64,000 bases of DNA, from NCBI GenBank assembly GCA_963813345.1, contig CAWEYR010000014.1:1-64000 (forward strand). The letters run 5' to 3'. Every line of letters begins with the position of its first letter. Positions within the stretch are counted from its first letter, which is position 1. Origin of the DNA: CAWDDA01 sp963813345. Its GTDB lineage: Bacteria > Acidobacteriota > Blastocatellia > RBC074. The notes beneath the pieces are model-generated. The model was not told the DNA's origin, searched no databases, and saw nothing but the letters and a program-made list of their open reading frames with translations. Shown here piece after piece: positions 19,886-28,902 of the stretch. The translations under genes and the position numbers were made by a program.

Positions 19886-20946
19886 GCACTGGGAGCGCCG
19901 GTCTCGGACCGGCCACGAGCCGCGAAGCGTGCGAGTCTTCAGCACAAGGACTTGCTACGACTCGCGCGCATTCGCAGCTCGTGGCCAGCCGGAGCCGAGC
20001 TCCCAGACCGCTCCCCAACCTGAGCTTGAACTCCATGCCCTTCGCAATGTGTTTGATCGCATTTGCAGCGTGGCCTGTTGCTGTCGCGACACTCAGGCAT
20101 ACGGGTCGCGTTATGTCCCCGGCCGCATAAATCTTCGGTCTGCTTGTCTCCTGATTCTGATTGACCTTGATAAATCCATCCTCATCCATCGTCACCAATC
20201 CGGATACAAGCTCGGAATTGGGGGCCATTCCGATCTTTATGAATACTCCCTGAGCGGCGATCTCCTGCTGGCGTCCAGTCTTGAGATCTTCTACGACCAC
20301 GTGACTCGGTGCGTGGTCGCCATGAATGGCGCAGACTACCGAATTCGTCAGCATCCTGATCGACGGATGCTCGCGCGCTTTCTCGAGCCATTGTGGTCTT
20401 GCGCGAAAGCGATCAGAGCGATGAATAAGCGTTACTTGCGGGCAGACACGCGCAAGGATCAGGCTGTTTTCTACCGCTGAATCCCCGCCCCCTACGACGA
20501 CTACTTCTTTCCCGATGAAGGTTGGGTGGTCTCGTGTGGCCGAGTAGCTGACACCTTTGCCGTCGAAGTGTCGTTCACCGGGAATTTCCAGTCGCCGTTT
20601 GCGCGCTCCCATAGCGAGAACAATCGCATCGGCTCTCAGTTGACCAATCGATGAATCAACTGTGCACGAGGTGGGATCAAGCGATAATACCTCAGCATTC
20701 AGGCGGTATTTCAGCCCGAGTCTCGAAATGTGTTCTGCAAAATGATCACGGAGCTCGCTCCCATTCTGAGGAAGAAGTCCTGGATAGTCGACGACGGGAT
20801 GATGCATTTCGAGCATCTGCCCCCCAACTTCGGGATTGCGTTCAAGCAGCAGACCTCTGAGTCCCAGAGAATTGCACCATAGAAGGGAACTGAGACCTGC
20901 CGGGCCTCCCCCAATGATGATTACATCGGCATCTGCGAGTCGCCAT
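19800..20946 (-). CDS. Thioredoxin reductase-like NAD(P)/FAD oxidoreductase
   Basis: A low-molecular-weight thioredoxin-reductase-type flavoprotein. The likely ATG is at 20946; deleting one extra g just after it gives [20 protein letters not shown], the FAD-binding motif. The NAD(P) domain has [20 protein letters not shown], and the C-terminal FAD motif is [20 protein letters not shown]. The redox pair CxxC of true TrxB, normally between the two NAD(P)-domain strands, is not seen, so it resembles ferredoxin/flavodoxin-NADP reductase-like (YumC-type) or other TrxB-like enzymes. The family end would fall near 20020; the remaining 70 codons read through a palindromic repeat into the convergent ATP-grasp gene. 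It follows rluD by 11 bases. Confidence 0.82.
19889..20006. repeat. Long palindromic repeat, family B, copy 2, inside a minus-strand frame
   Basis: It is a diverged copy of the 12196-12316 palindrome (ctgggagcgccggtct at left, agctcccag at right, with the same inner cacgagccgcgaagcgtgcg arm). It lies between convergent genes, but the minus-strand flavoprotein frame stays open through it to 19800. The right arm has several mismatches and one or two inserted bases, so pairing is poorer than in copy 1. Confidence 0.85.
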
Positions 20947-20957
20947 AAATGCTTGTT

Positions 20958-21863
20958 TCAGGTGGAAGAGAGCGTGGCAACCAAAGCAGCAAATGACTCG
21001 GGTATCGGCGCCTGAAAGGTCATCTTCGCGCGGCTCGTCGGATGCATGAACTCAAGGCGCAGCGCATGCAGCAGATGGTGTTTGATCCCGAGCGATCGCG
21101 CGGAATCATCGGCCGTTCGACCGTAGAAGGGATCGCCGACTACAGGGTGACCAATGAAAGCGCAATGGATACGGATCTGATGCGTTCTGCCCGTTAGCGG
21201 TTCGAGCTCGAGTAACGTATGTTGGTCGAATCGCTGCTTTACGACGTATCGTGTTTCAGCTGCCCTGCCGCTTTCGATCACTTTCCATCTGGGCCATGTT
21301 CCTGCCTCGTAGCCTATGGGAGCAACGATTGCGCCTGACTCGGCCTCGACGCGTCCTCGGACAATCGTAATATAGGTTTTTGAGACGAGACGTTCACGAA
21401 AGGCGTTTGAAAGAAACCGGTGCGCGCTCGGCGTTTTTGCAATGACGATGACTCCTGACGTATTTCCGTCGAGCCGATGTACCAGTCCGGTGCGCGCTCC
21501 ACGCTGACCGGATGTGAGAAAGTGATACGAAAGAGCGTTCGTCAGCGTGCCGGTCTTCACCTTGTTCGAAGGGTGAACGAGCATGCCGGAAGGTTTGTTG
21601 ACAACAATGATCTCTGAATCCTCAAAGATGATATCGAGTGGCAACAGTTCCGGAGTTGCCGCAGACGGCGGAAGAATAGCTGAGGTGATAGAGACCCTGT
21701 CTCCCACGGTGAGTTTCAGTCCCGGCAGCGCCTGGGCTCCGTTTACAAGGACGGTTCCGTCCGAGATCATTCCCCGGATTCGCGTCAGGCTCACCTCGGC
21801 GAGACGTCCGGCCAGGAATCGATCGAGCCGTTCCTTGCCCGTTCCTGCTTCGATCTCGAGCAT
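20958..21863 (-). CDS. rluD: RluA/RluD family 23S rRNA pseudouridine synthase
   Basis: An intact 301-residue enzyme that isomerises uridine to pseudouridine in large-subunit rRNA. An N-terminal S4 RNA-binding domain (RLDRFLAGRLAEVSLTRIRG, VLVNG) precedes the catalytic domain with NKPSGMLVHPS, the catalytic Asp in GLVHRLDGNTSGVIVIAK, and LEPLTGRTHQIRIHCAFIGH with VVGDPFYG. The RluD subgroup is the best guess; RluA or RluC types cannot be excluded. It lies between the DUF4149 gene (overlap) and the flavoprotein gene in the same direction. Confidence 0.9.
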   Translation of the reverse strand: MLEIEAGTGKERLDRFLAGRLAEVSLTRIRGMISDGTVLVNGAQALPGLKLTVGDRVSITSAILPPSAATPELLPLDIIFEDSEIIVVNKPSGMLVHPSNKVKTGTLTNALSYHFLTSGQRGARTGLVHRLDGNTSGVIVIAKTPSAHRFLSNAFRERLVSKTYITIVRGRVEAESGAIVAPIGYEAGTWPRWKVIESGRAAETRYVVKQRFDQHTLLELEPLTGRTHQIRIHCAFIGHPVVGDPFYGRTADDSARSLGIKHHLLHALRLEFMHPTSRAKMTFQAPIPESFAALVATLSST

Positions 21864-22332
21864 GTTCCGGCCTGTTCCAAAGGAGAATTGAAAGAATTGC
21901 GAGCGCTACTAAGAGGCAGAGGCTTAGGCTTCCCACCGACAACCGGTGAAGCATGTCGAACTGCACGCGAACGCTATCGGTTGGGGCAAGGGACGCGAGC
22001 GTCTCGCCAAACTGGGCACGAATGTCGTGCAGTCTGGACGAGACATAGAACCGCGAGAAGGCCATGGCGATGACAGTGATCAGATATGCAGCTATCTCAA
22101 ATATTCGAATGCGGCCCAGCCGGTTGCGCGAAAAGAGAGCATTCAACAGAAGTATTGTCCCCGCTCCGATGCCGATTACTTCAACTGCGCCAATAACACG
22201 GGAGACCATAGCACCTGCGTGATGCGTCGACGGCATGACAGCGAAGGCTGAAGGTGCGACAACGAAACTGAAGAGCGCGATGACACCAATCCAGAATCCG
22301 AGGATTGCGATACGAAGTTTCAGCATTTGCAA
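21622..22332 (-). CDS. DUF4149 (TMEM205-like) membrane protein
   Basis: A small integral membrane protein. Four hydrophobic segments are visible: IAILGFWIGVIALFSFVVAP, VIGAVEVIGIGAGTILLLNA, FEIAAYLITVIAMAFSRFYV and LSVGSLSLCLLVALAILSIL. The family is usually about 150-165 residues, which fits the 156 codons before the rluD start at 21863. The remaining 80 codons lie entirely inside rluD in another frame, are hydrophilic and Arg-rich, and are probably not translated; a small indel near 21870 would explain this. The function is unknown. Confidence 0.7.
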   Translation of the reverse strand: MQMLKLRIAILGFWIGVIALFSFVVAPSAFAVMPSTHHAGAMVSRVIGAVEVIGIGAGTILLLNALFSRNRLGRIRIFEIAAYLITVIAMAFSRFYVSSRLHDIRAQFGETLASLAPTDSVRVQFDMLHRLSVGSLSLCLLVALAILSILLWNRPEHARDRSRNGQGTARSIPGRTSRRGEPDANPGNDLGRNRPCKRSPGAAGTETHRGRQGLYHLSYSSAVCGNSGTVATRYHL

Positions 22333-22370
22333 AGTCCGAATGGTCCTATCGCCGTCGCCTTTGGCGCCGG

Positions 22371-22430
22371 CGGCAAGCTAAAGCTTGAACTCAAACCCAA
22401 CGAGTTTGAGGTTCAAGCTTTAGCTTGCCG
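22371..22430. repeat. Palindromic intergenic repeat, family C, copy 1
   Basis: Arms cggcaagctaaagcttgaac and gttcaagctttagcttgccg pair around a short centre, with ctcaaac/gtttgag extending them. Related copies are at 55930-56015 and 59974-60088. It separates the rhodanese gene end from the DUF4149 start, both minus strand. Confidence 0.9.
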
Positions 22431-22494
22431 CTGCCGCGTAGCGGCAGCGGGAGATGGCGGCGCTGGGTAAGTCTTAGAGCTTGAATCGAACAAA

Positions 22495-22818
22495 TCAATA
22501 TCGAGGCACTCCCGGGTCGACGCGAAGAGACCATTCATCGATTCCGCCGGCTAGATTGGCGACGTTGACAAAGCCCTGCTGCATAAGAAACTGGCACGCG
22601 CGCTCCGATCTCATACCGTGATGACAATGGAGAATGAGCTCCTCATTCTTGTCTGCGAGCTCGAGAGACCATTGCGGAATCTGGCCAAGAGGCTTGAGCT
22701 CGGAGCCCTCTATGCGGGCTACCGAATGCTCTCGTGGCTCTCTGACATCAATCAACCTGAAGTTCTCTCTGCTGTCCAGCTTTGCCTTCAGTTCGTCAAC
22801 AGTGATCGTTTTCATCAT
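22495..22818 (-). CDS. Rhodanese-like single-domain protein
   Basis: A 106-107-residue single rhodanese domain, cytoplasmic. It has VDELKAKLDSRENFRLIDVR, EHSVARIEGSELKPLGQIP and the catalytic-loop Cys in LILHCHHGMRSERACQFLMQ, ending NLAGGIDEWSLRVDPGVPRY. It would transfer or carry sulfane sulfur; the CHHGMRS loop is the form seen in many GlpE/ThiF-neighbour rhodaneses. The start is ATGATG overlapping the upstream TGA (ATGATGA), so it is translationally coupled to the small helical protein and to YgfZ, which suggests a role in sulfur supply for Fe-S or related maturation. Confidence 0.9.
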   Translation of the reverse strand: MMKTITVDELKAKLDSRENFRLIDVREPREHSVARIEGSELKPLGQIPQWSLELADKNEELILHCHHGMRSERACQFLMQQGFVNVANLAGGIDEWSLRVDPGVPRY

Positions 22819-23093
22819 ACCTTTTCAATCTCACGCATTCTATCGATCAGTCGTCCCAGCTGCGCAACTTCTTCCCGGCATTCAAGCAGACGATGACGGC
22901 TCTGCTGGTAGTCACGCCAGTAATCGCTATCAATCAGCGGTTTGAGCTTTTCTTCCCCCAGCTGTCCCGCCAGCAGCGCGATCACGAGACCGGAAATTTG
23001 CGCGTGGTCAACGTAGTGCGAGAGCGCAAGAAAAGCCTGCTCCGCGGATCTGAGATCCCATTCCTTGAACAAGTGATCACGTTCCTCGCTCAT
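22815..23093 (-). CDS. Small helical protein of unknown function
   Basis: 92 residues, predicted all-helical and charged (MSEERDHLFKEWDLRSAEQA, ECREEVAQLGRLIDRMREIE). No family is recognised. Its start overlaps the ygfZ stop by ATGA and its stop overlaps the rhodanese start, so it is coupled to both. Coding is supported by this tight packing and by the lack of an alternative frame. It has no Cys, so it is not itself an Fe-S or sulfur carrier. Confidence 0.7.
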   Translation of the reverse strand: MSEERDHLFKEWDLRSAEQAFLALSHYVDHAQISGLVIALLAGQLGEEKLKPLIDSDYWRDYQQSRHRLLECREEVAQLGRLIDRMREIEKV

Positions 23094-24191
23094 GACACGG
23101 GTTGAATCACCTCTGCTTCGCCCAGAACAGTTTTATCAGTCCTGAGCTTGAATCGAGTCCCGGCGGCCAGGTGGTATCGGTGAACATATCCAAGCGCTAT
23201 GATTGACTGAAGCCGGGCGCTTCGTACGCTGCTCGTGATGCTTCCGATCTTGCGATCCTCAAACGAGAAAAGCTCCGTTCCTTGTGATGGTACTTCGACG
23301 GCATCGATCGTCAGCTGGCAGAGTCGCCGGGCTGGCTGTCCTCTCCAGTGTATGCGGGCAATGATCTCCTGCCCGAGATAGCAGCCCTTCGTGTAACTCA
23401 CCGCTTTATCCAGTCCTGTCTCGAGAAGTATGTTTTCCGGAGTAATATCTTCAGGCTCCTTCGGGATTCCTGCTTCGATGCGCGCAGTATGAAACGCCGT
23501 GCTTCCCGCTGGTCTGATTCCGAGCGCTTTGCCGCTCGTGACGAGACTTATCCGGAGATCCTCCACCTGCTCACGCGGAACAAAAACGTCAAATCCTCGA
23601 GACGAACACCGCGGATTCGAGGCAACCCTTACTTCGATTCCACCTATCCTGTGGAGGGAGTGACTGAAAGGTCGCGTATCGACAGCTTCGTCAGACAATT
23701 GCGCAATCAGGCTCGCGGCCCTGTGGTCCCTGCACAGTGACAACAGAGACTTGAGTTGAAATGTCATCTATAAAAAAGCCGCCCGCGAGGACAAAGCGAC
23801 TCAGATTGCGGAAAATCTTGTCGCGATTGATCTGTTCGAGCTCAAGCAGGAACTCGACTTCGTCCGAATGCGTCCTATAGATTCGAGTCAGGGCCTGAAC
23901 CTTTCCGTGGACATCAAGGAAAGCAGCGAGCGTTCCATTGCCTGGCTCCAGGGATTTGACATCGTTCGTCACAAGGCCATTGATAAACTGAACTGCGTTC
24001 TGCCCCTTAACAATCAGCACTCCGGCGGAGGGAATATTGATGAGGCCAGCGGCGAATTGCGTGGCGTCATATTCCGCGGTCGCATCGCCATAGTCCGCCG
24101 GCCACGCTCCGGGATCGAAGGAGGTGTCGATCACACCTCCTGAGCCGATTCCTTCATCACTCCCGAAACTGATTTCTGATTTGAGCTTCAC
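23090..24191 (-). CDS. ygfZ: Folate-binding protein YgfZ (GcvT-like), one frameshift
   Basis: A tetrahydrofolate-binding protein that helps Fe-S cluster enzyme maturation or repair, about 365 residues. The N-terminal half has LINIPSAGVLIVKGQNAVQF and FINGLVTNDVKSLEPGNG; the C-terminal half carries the family signature SYTKGCYLGQEIIARIHWRG (K-G-C-Y-x-G-Q-E). An extra base near 23722 splits the gene; removing it gives VVTVQGPRAASLIAQL. The start is a GTG at 24191. The stop overlaps the next start by ATGA. It is 25 bases downstream of the peroxiredoxin gene, placing it within the Fe-S/peroxide array. Confidence 0.92.
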
Positions 24192-24216
24192 GATCCGCGG
24201 CGTCCTCGTTTCTTCC

Positions 24217-24672
24217 TTACGAGATCTTCTTGATCTCGTTCAGAAGCTCCTCGTTTGATCGGCTATGTCCGAGTTCGGCCTCAATGTGCCGCCATCTGAG
24301 CTTGCCATCTTTGTCGATCAGGAAATATGCGCGTTGCGTGAAGTTACGCTCCGGGATGAGTACTCCATATGCCTGTGAAGCCTGGCGCAGGAAGTCCGAA
24401 AGCAGGTGATGCGACATCTGGTACTTTGATCGGAACTCCTTATGAGATGGAATCGAATCCACGCTGACGGGAAGCACCTCCGTGTTCGCATTCGCGAAGG
24501 CGGCATAGTCAGTCGAGAATGCACAATTCTCATTTGAACAGACCGCAGTGAAATCGAGCGGATAGAACGCGAGAAGCACATTCTTTTTCCCGCGAAAGTC
24601 AGACAGCTTGACCTTCTCACCCGATGTGCTATCGAGCTCGAAGTCCGGTGCGGTATCACCAATGTTTAGCAT
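24217..24672 (-). CDS. Peroxiredoxin (AhpC/TSA family, AhpE/BCP-like)
   Basis: A 151-residue thiol peroxidase that reduces H2O2 and organic hydroperoxides. It has [40 protein letters not shown] with the peroxidatic Cys preceded by the conserved Thr, and a late Arg in the [16 protein letters not shown] region. The common form is FT-x-VCT; here Ser replaces the second Thr. A second Cys (SNENC) lies five residues on, typical of atypical 2-Cys types. It sits between cytochrome c peroxidase and ygfZ with gaps of about 27 bases. Confidence 0.9.
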   Translation of the reverse strand: MLNIGDTAPDFELDSTSGEKVKLSDFRGKKNVLLAFYPLDFTAVCSNENCAFSTDYAAFANANTEVLPVSVDSIPSHKEFRSKYQMSHHLLSDFLRQASQAYGVLIPERNFTQRAYFLIDKDGKLRWRHIEAELGHSRSNEELLNEIKKIS

Positions 24673-24699
24673 TTCGTTTGTCTCCTGAAATAAGTTCGA

Positions 24700-25770
24700 T
24701 TACGGAAGTTTTGGTTTTGTTACGCGACAGTTATCGATCGAAAGTGAGCGAAGAAACTCGATCAGATCGCTCTTCTGCGCTGCTGTCAGGTTGGCCTTTT
24801 TGAGATTGTCAGTGTCGAGATACTTGTTCGGTTTCCCGCCACCGACCATGAAATCTATAGCCTCTTCGAGCGTCGCAACGCTTCCATCATGAAAGTATGG
24901 AGCCGACTTCGCGACGTCGCGCAACGTTGGAGTCTTGAAAGCACCGGTGTCCTTCTCGGTTTTTGAAGCAACCACGCGTCCCTTGTCCTGCTTGTCAGGA
25001 GGCGCATCGGACCCGACGCCGACATTGTGGTATTGAAGATCGGTCAACAGAACGCCGGAATGACAATTGTCGCACTTCGCCGTTTTGAAAACTTCATAAC
25101 CACGTTTGACTGATTCGCTGACCGCGCTTTGATCCCCTGCCTGCCAACGATCAAACGGAGTTTCATCATTGCCTGCGACTATCGTGCGCTCGTATGCAGC
25201 AATTGCCTGAAAGATATTGTCGACTGTAGCTTCGCCGCCAAATACTTTCTGGAACTGCTGCCGGTATCCGGGCACAGCCTTGATTCTGCCGACGATCTCA
25301 GTCTCGCTCCCTTTCGCCCCCATGTTTCCGCCTGCCCATGCCGCCTGGCCTTGAGCTTCAAGCGAGCCGCTTCGGCCATCCCAATAAAACTCCTTGTGAT
25401 AGCCGATGTTCCAGAGCGTTGGACTGCTGCGAGCAAGTTGTTTGTTGCCAGGCCCAATTGCCTTCGGAAGTCCGTCAGTGAGCCCCTTTTCACACACGTG
25501 ACACGAGGCGCACGACTTCGATTGATCGACACTCAGCCGAGTATCGAAAAAGAGTTGTCGACCAAGTGCTACCTTTTCGGGAGTCAAAGGGTTGGTCGCC
25601 GGAATCGCCATCGCCTCGTATTTCTTGAGGCCGGCTGACAAGGTTTCAATATCGGGGACAAACACTGGCTCCTCCGGCCGCGTCTCGCAGGCTGAGAGGA
25701 AAAGGAAGAGAGCAAGACAACACCCTGCAAAACTACTCAGGATGACTTTGCGCGCGGTAGTTGTAGTCAT
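24700..25770 (-). CDS. Di-haem cytochrome c peroxidase (MauG/CcpA family), lipoprotein
   Basis: A 356-residue periplasmic di-haem peroxidase. An N-terminal lipobox FLSAC suggests a lipoprotein anchored in the membrane. Haem sites are CASCHVCEKGLTDG and CDNCHSGVLLTD. Other family signatures are LGRQLFFDTRLSVDQSKSCA, SSPTLWNIGYHKEFYWDGRS and TPTLRDVAKSAPYFHDGSVA. It reduces H2O2 with electrons from cytochrome c, or has MauG-like activity. It is 27 bases downstream of the DUF3501 gene and 27 upstream of the peroxiredoxin gene. Confidence 0.92.
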   Translation of the reverse strand: MTTTTARKVILSSFAGCCLALFLFLSACETRPEEPVFVPDIETLSAGLKKYEAMAIPATNPLTPEKVALGRQLFFDTRLSVDQSKSCASCHVCEKGLTDGLPKAIGPGNKQLARSSPTLWNIGYHKEFYWDGRSGSLEAQGQAAWAGGNMGAKGSETEIVGRIKAVPGYRQQFQKVFGGEATVDNIFQAIAAYERTIVAGNDETPFDRWQAGDQSAVSESVKRGYEVFKTAKCDNCHSGVLLTDLQYHNVGVGSDAPPDKQDKGRVVASKTEKDTGAFKTPTLRDVAKSAPYFHDGSVATLEEAIDFMVGGGKPNKYLDTDNLKKANLTAAQKSDLIEFLRSLSIDNCRVTKPKLP

Positions 25771-25797
25771 TTTCTTTTTAGCGCTCCTGGTCTGAAG

Positions 25798-26379
25798 TCA
25801 TAAGAGGTCGCGACGCAACTCGCTTAATACGGGTGCGCCAACTGTGGTCCTGAACTGGTAGTTCGGATGATCGATAACAAGTTGAAGTGGCTCGTCAGTC
25901 TCGAGAAATGCAGCGCGTGCTCCTGAGCCAAAGTGGAACCTGACGTACTGCACTGCGCTGATACGTTCCTCGTTGCTTTGACCCGGATCGAAGTTTCCCG
26001 GGAGCTTCTCTTCGCCGACCTGAAGCCAGGTAACCCTTCCGCTGTTCATGCCGTGCAACTTTGAAATCTCTTCCCTGATTCGTGACGGATCGGTGAGCTC
26101 GATCAGCATTGTCGCCGCGAGCTCGTCTTTGTCCCCAAGGATCTGATTGTAAGTCTCGATCTCGTGCCGAATCCCAGCTTCTTCAACTATTCGCTCGGTT
26201 CGCATCATCTCCTGAATCTGGAAGAGCACTGTATCGTGATTCTCAAACACAAAGGTGACCTTCGGCCCGACCTGAACCCGCCGTTGCTTCTTGATCTCGA
26301 TCACACGCCGGCGAAAGTCAGGACGCGACTTCTCATACTGTGCGATATCAAGAATCTCGTCGCGTTCGACCTTTTTCAT
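25798..26379 (-). CDS. DUF3501 family protein
   Basis: A 193-residue cytoplasmic protein. I chose the ATG at 26379 (MKKVERDEILDIAQYEKSRP), which has ggaagg close upstream and matches the usual start; the open frame upstream to 26463 crosses a palindrome. Features are VQVGPKVTFVFENHDTVLFQ, IQEMMRTERIVEEAGIRHEI and RISAVQYVRFHF. Its function is unknown; it is commonly a neighbour of rubrerythrin and a GlpC-like Fe-S protein, as here. Confidence 0.88.
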   Translation of the reverse strand: MKKVERDEILDIAQYEKSRPDFRRRVIEIKKQRRVQVGPKVTFVFENHDTVLFQIQEMMRTERIVEEAGIRHEIETYNQILGDKDELAATMLIELTDPSRIREEISKLHGMNSGRVTWLQVGEEKLPGNFDPGQSNEERISAVQYVRFHFGSGARAAFLETDEPLQLVIDHPNYQFRTTVGAPVLSELRRDLL

Positions 26380-26433
26380 CCTTCCCTTGGAGGCGCGACA
26401 GCGCAACAACGCGGACGGTGCGGACGAGCAGGC

Positions 26434-26563
26434 GTTGAGTTTTCGAAACCCCTGGACATTCATAGATCGGTTACATGCCCGGAGGGATGCGAGAAAGACG
26501 ACCCGTTTCTCGCATCCCTCCGGATCGCACTCTCTAACATGCTCCAGGGGTTTCGAGACTCAA
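26434..26563. repeat. Nested palindromic repeat, family E
   Basis: Outer arms gttgagttttcgaaacccct and aggggtttcgagactcaac enclose inner arms cggagggatgcgagaaa and tttctcgcatccctccg. It fills the 222-base gap between the GlpC-like gene and DUF3501, both minus strand, and would fold in the mRNA between them. Confidence 0.88.
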
Positions 26564-26601
26564 CCCCTGGCTACATTCTTTGACGCCTCCGGCGGCAGTC
26601 T

Positions 26602-27944
26602 TCAATCGGCCGGCAATCCGTACGCCCTTGCAAGCACTTCAACCGGATGAATCGTCTCGATGCCAGTCCCCTGTGTGATCTGAATCCCCGCTAGTGAACA
26701 GTCGGTTGCAACAATGTCAGCGCGCGCTTCGTTGACGCCCTTGTGAAGGCCCTTCGCAACTCTTTGTGCGAGATCAAAGTATTCCTTCTTCATTGCCCAC
26801 GTTCCATCGTGACCTGAACAGCCCTTGTCAATCACAGTGACCGTTGCCCCTGCAAGACGGAGCAGTTCGACGGACTTTTGCCCGATTGCCTGGTATTTCA
26901 GATGACAGGGCTGATGATAGGCGACTGTTCCGACTTTGACGCTGAAGTCTTTTCTGAGTCTGCCTTCCGATGCCAGCTTGACGAGATACTCGCTCAGATC
27001 GAAAACGCTTTTAGCTATTTCGAGCGCCATCTCTCGTTCATCATCCTGCAGGTAATCGGCGTATTCCTTCTTGAGCATCATACCGCACGTGGGTTCAGGT
27101 ACCACGATGGCATAGCCGTCACGAACATACGGCGCCAAGACCTTGATGTTTGCGCGAAAATGCTCGATAGCATCTCAAGGCGGCCACTATCCAGATATGG
27201 CATTCCACAGCATGTCTGGCCGTCCGGATCTGCAAACCTCGGCTCCGTTCTTTTCAAGGACGCCAACCGCGGCTTTTCCGATTGATGGTTGATTGTAGTT
27301 GACGATGCACGTGTGAAAGAGGACGACACGAAGCTCATCTGGCTCCGGATGACTCAGTCCGAACGGCTGGTGCTGATTTCCTGCGAGTATCTACGAAACC
27401 AATTCTCGAAAGTTTCTGCACTGAAGCGAGGGAGAATCTTGTCGCGATGGATTCCCGCAATCTTCTCGAGCACAACCCGATTGAGCCGATTGTTATTGGC
27501 CCAATTCATCAGGCTTACTATTGGAGCCGCAACTGTGGCGAGTCGTCCAACCTTGTCAGGACTCGCAAGCATCCGCTCACGAAGATCGACTCCATTGCTT
27601 CGCGCTTCGACTGCTCGCGCGCGCATTACAACCTTGGGAATGTCTATCAGAAACTTATGCGGAGGAGTGTAAGGGCACTTGATGAAACAGAGCTTGCAGT
27701 TGTAACAGAGATCGACAAATTCACCGACCTGAGCACGAGTCAACCGAGCGGTGTCGTGATCAACTTCATCCTTATCGAGTTGCTTGAAGAGATTAGGAAA
27801 TGCGGGACAAAGGTTGAAACAGAGCCGGCACGAGCTGCAAACATCGTACTGGCGACGGAGTTCGACGTCGAGCTTCTCGGGGTCCAGGTAGTCGGCCGTG
27901 TCCCACTCGACGGGAACCGAAGTAAGATCTCCCTGTTCCAGCAT
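26602..27944 (-). CDS. GlpC/HdrD-like (Fe-S)-binding oxidoreductase, frameshifted
   Basis: A protein of about 445 residues of the heterodisulfide-reductase-related group. The start ATG at 27944 (MLEQGDLTSVPVEWDTADYL) has ggagaa upstream. The N-terminal ferredoxin domain has two Cys clusters, CSSCRLCFNLCPAF and CYNCKLCFIKCPYTPP. Two CCG-type cysteine-rich domains follow: CCGMPYLDSG with EPTCGMMLKKEYADYL, and YHQPCHLKYQAIGQ with DKGCSGHDGTW. At least three frame changes occur between 27370 and 27160; an extra g near 27225 and a missing g near 27170 account for two. The family passes electrons to quinone or disulfides; with rubrerythrin next door it may feed peroxide reduction. It is a standard partner of rubrerythrin and DUF3501. 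Confidence 0.88.
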
Positions 27945-28021
27945 TGCTCGGGGTTCTCCGATTCTTCGCCGCCCCCTCTTTCCCGAACTACCCGCGGCTT
28001 TCGGCAGAGTTTGACACCCTC

Positions 28022-28441
28022 TCAGGCGAGGGTGTCGAGGCCCTTTTGAAAACGGCCAGCGTGCGACTTCTCGGCGCGAGCCAGCGTCTCGAACCACTCT
28101 GCGATCTCCTCAAAGCCTTCCTCGCGAGCTGTTCGCGCGAACCCCGGATACATTTCCGTATACTCGTATGTTTCGCCGGCGATTGCAGCCTTCAGATTGC
28201 TGGTCGTAGTGCCGAAGGGTTCGCCAGTCGCCGGGTCGCCGATTTCCTTCAGGAAGTCCATGTGCCCATGTGCGTGCCCGGTTTCACCTTCAGCCGTGTC
28301 GCGGAAAAGCCCGGCTATGTCGGGATAGCCTTCGACATCGGCCTGGCGTGCAAAATAGAGATAACGTCGATTTGCCTGCGATTCTCCGGCGAACGCGTTC
28401 TTCAGATTATCGTGGGTCTTACTCCCCGTGAGAGTCGACAT
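28022..28441 (-). CDS. Rubrerythrin, erythrin type without rubredoxin domain
   Basis: A 139-residue ferritin-like di-iron protein. The proposed start ATG at 28441 has taggagc 8 bases upstream and gives [20 protein letters not shown]. Helix motifs with iron ligands are [35 protein letters not shown] and [20 protein letters not shown]. No rubredoxin-type C-x2-C pair follows. It reduces peroxide in the cytoplasm. The same reading frame runs unbroken from the upstream A-type carrier gene through a palindromic repeat, so a fused 278-residue product is also possible. It lies 77 bases upstream of the GlpC-like gene. Confidence 0.9.
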   Translation of the reverse strand: MSTLTGSKTHDNLKNAFAGESQANRRYLYFARQADVEGYPDIAGLFRDTAEGETGHAHGHMDFLKEIGDPATGEPFGTTTSNLKAAIAGETYEYTEMYPGFARTAREEGFEEIAEWFETLARAEKSHAGRFQKGLDTLA

Positions 28442-28858
28442 GCTTGTAGCTCCTATGAAATTGTTGAATCCGGCGTTGAGTCCAGTAGAAAGAGTTCCGC
28501 CTGAAGGCGGTACAACGTTCGCGTGCGCTAAGCTGTAAAGGAGGATTCCGCAACCGCAGCCGCCGGATGCATTCGGATTATTGAAAGTAAATCCGGATCC
28601 CATAACGCTAGTCACGTAATCGATCTGCACATTATCAAGGTACTGCGCGCTGAACATATCAACGAAAACTCGCAGTCCGCCCGCTTCGACCACTTCATCG
28701 GTCTCAGCAGGAGCTTCTTCGATATTCATCGCGTACTGGAACCCCGAACATCCGCCGGGAACGACCCTGACACGCAAACCGGAGACGCCATTGACGCCCT
28801 CGGCTTCCATAAACTTCTTCACCTCAACGGTTGCGCTGTCGGTAAGACTGAGATTCAT
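28442..28858 (-). CDS. A-type Fe-S cluster carrier (ErpA/IscA/HesB), in frame with rubrerythrin
   Basis: The first 104 residues form a HesB-like domain: LSLTDSATVEVKKFMEAEGV, VVPGGCSGFQYAMNIEEAPA with the first conserved Cys, and NPNASGGCGCG with the C-G-C pair. These ligate a [2Fe-2S] or [4Fe-4S] cluster for delivery to apo-proteins. The usual family end is a few residues after GCGCG. Here the frame continues through ILLYSLAHANVVPPSGGT, where VVPPSGGT is the translated half-palindrome at 28494-28518, and on into rubrerythrin. Either the original stop was lost or a one-base error hides it. Mrp lies 44 bases upstream. Confidence 0.85.
28494..28518. repeat. Half palindrome of family A inside an open frame
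   Basis: gttccgcctgaaggcggtac matches one arm of the family A repeats at 38381-38530, 48968-49057 and 50595-50685. It lies between the A-type carrier domain and rubrerythrin and is read in frame as VVPPSGGT on the minus strand. Confidence 0.85.
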
Positions 28859-28902
28859 TTTCTGTTTGCTCCTTTGTTTTTGTGTTTTCCGAATAATTCC
28901 GT

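Noticed and set aside
26380..26463. N-terminal extension of the DUF3501 frame
   Set aside because: It reads through the family E palindrome; the ATG at 26379 gives the usual family start.
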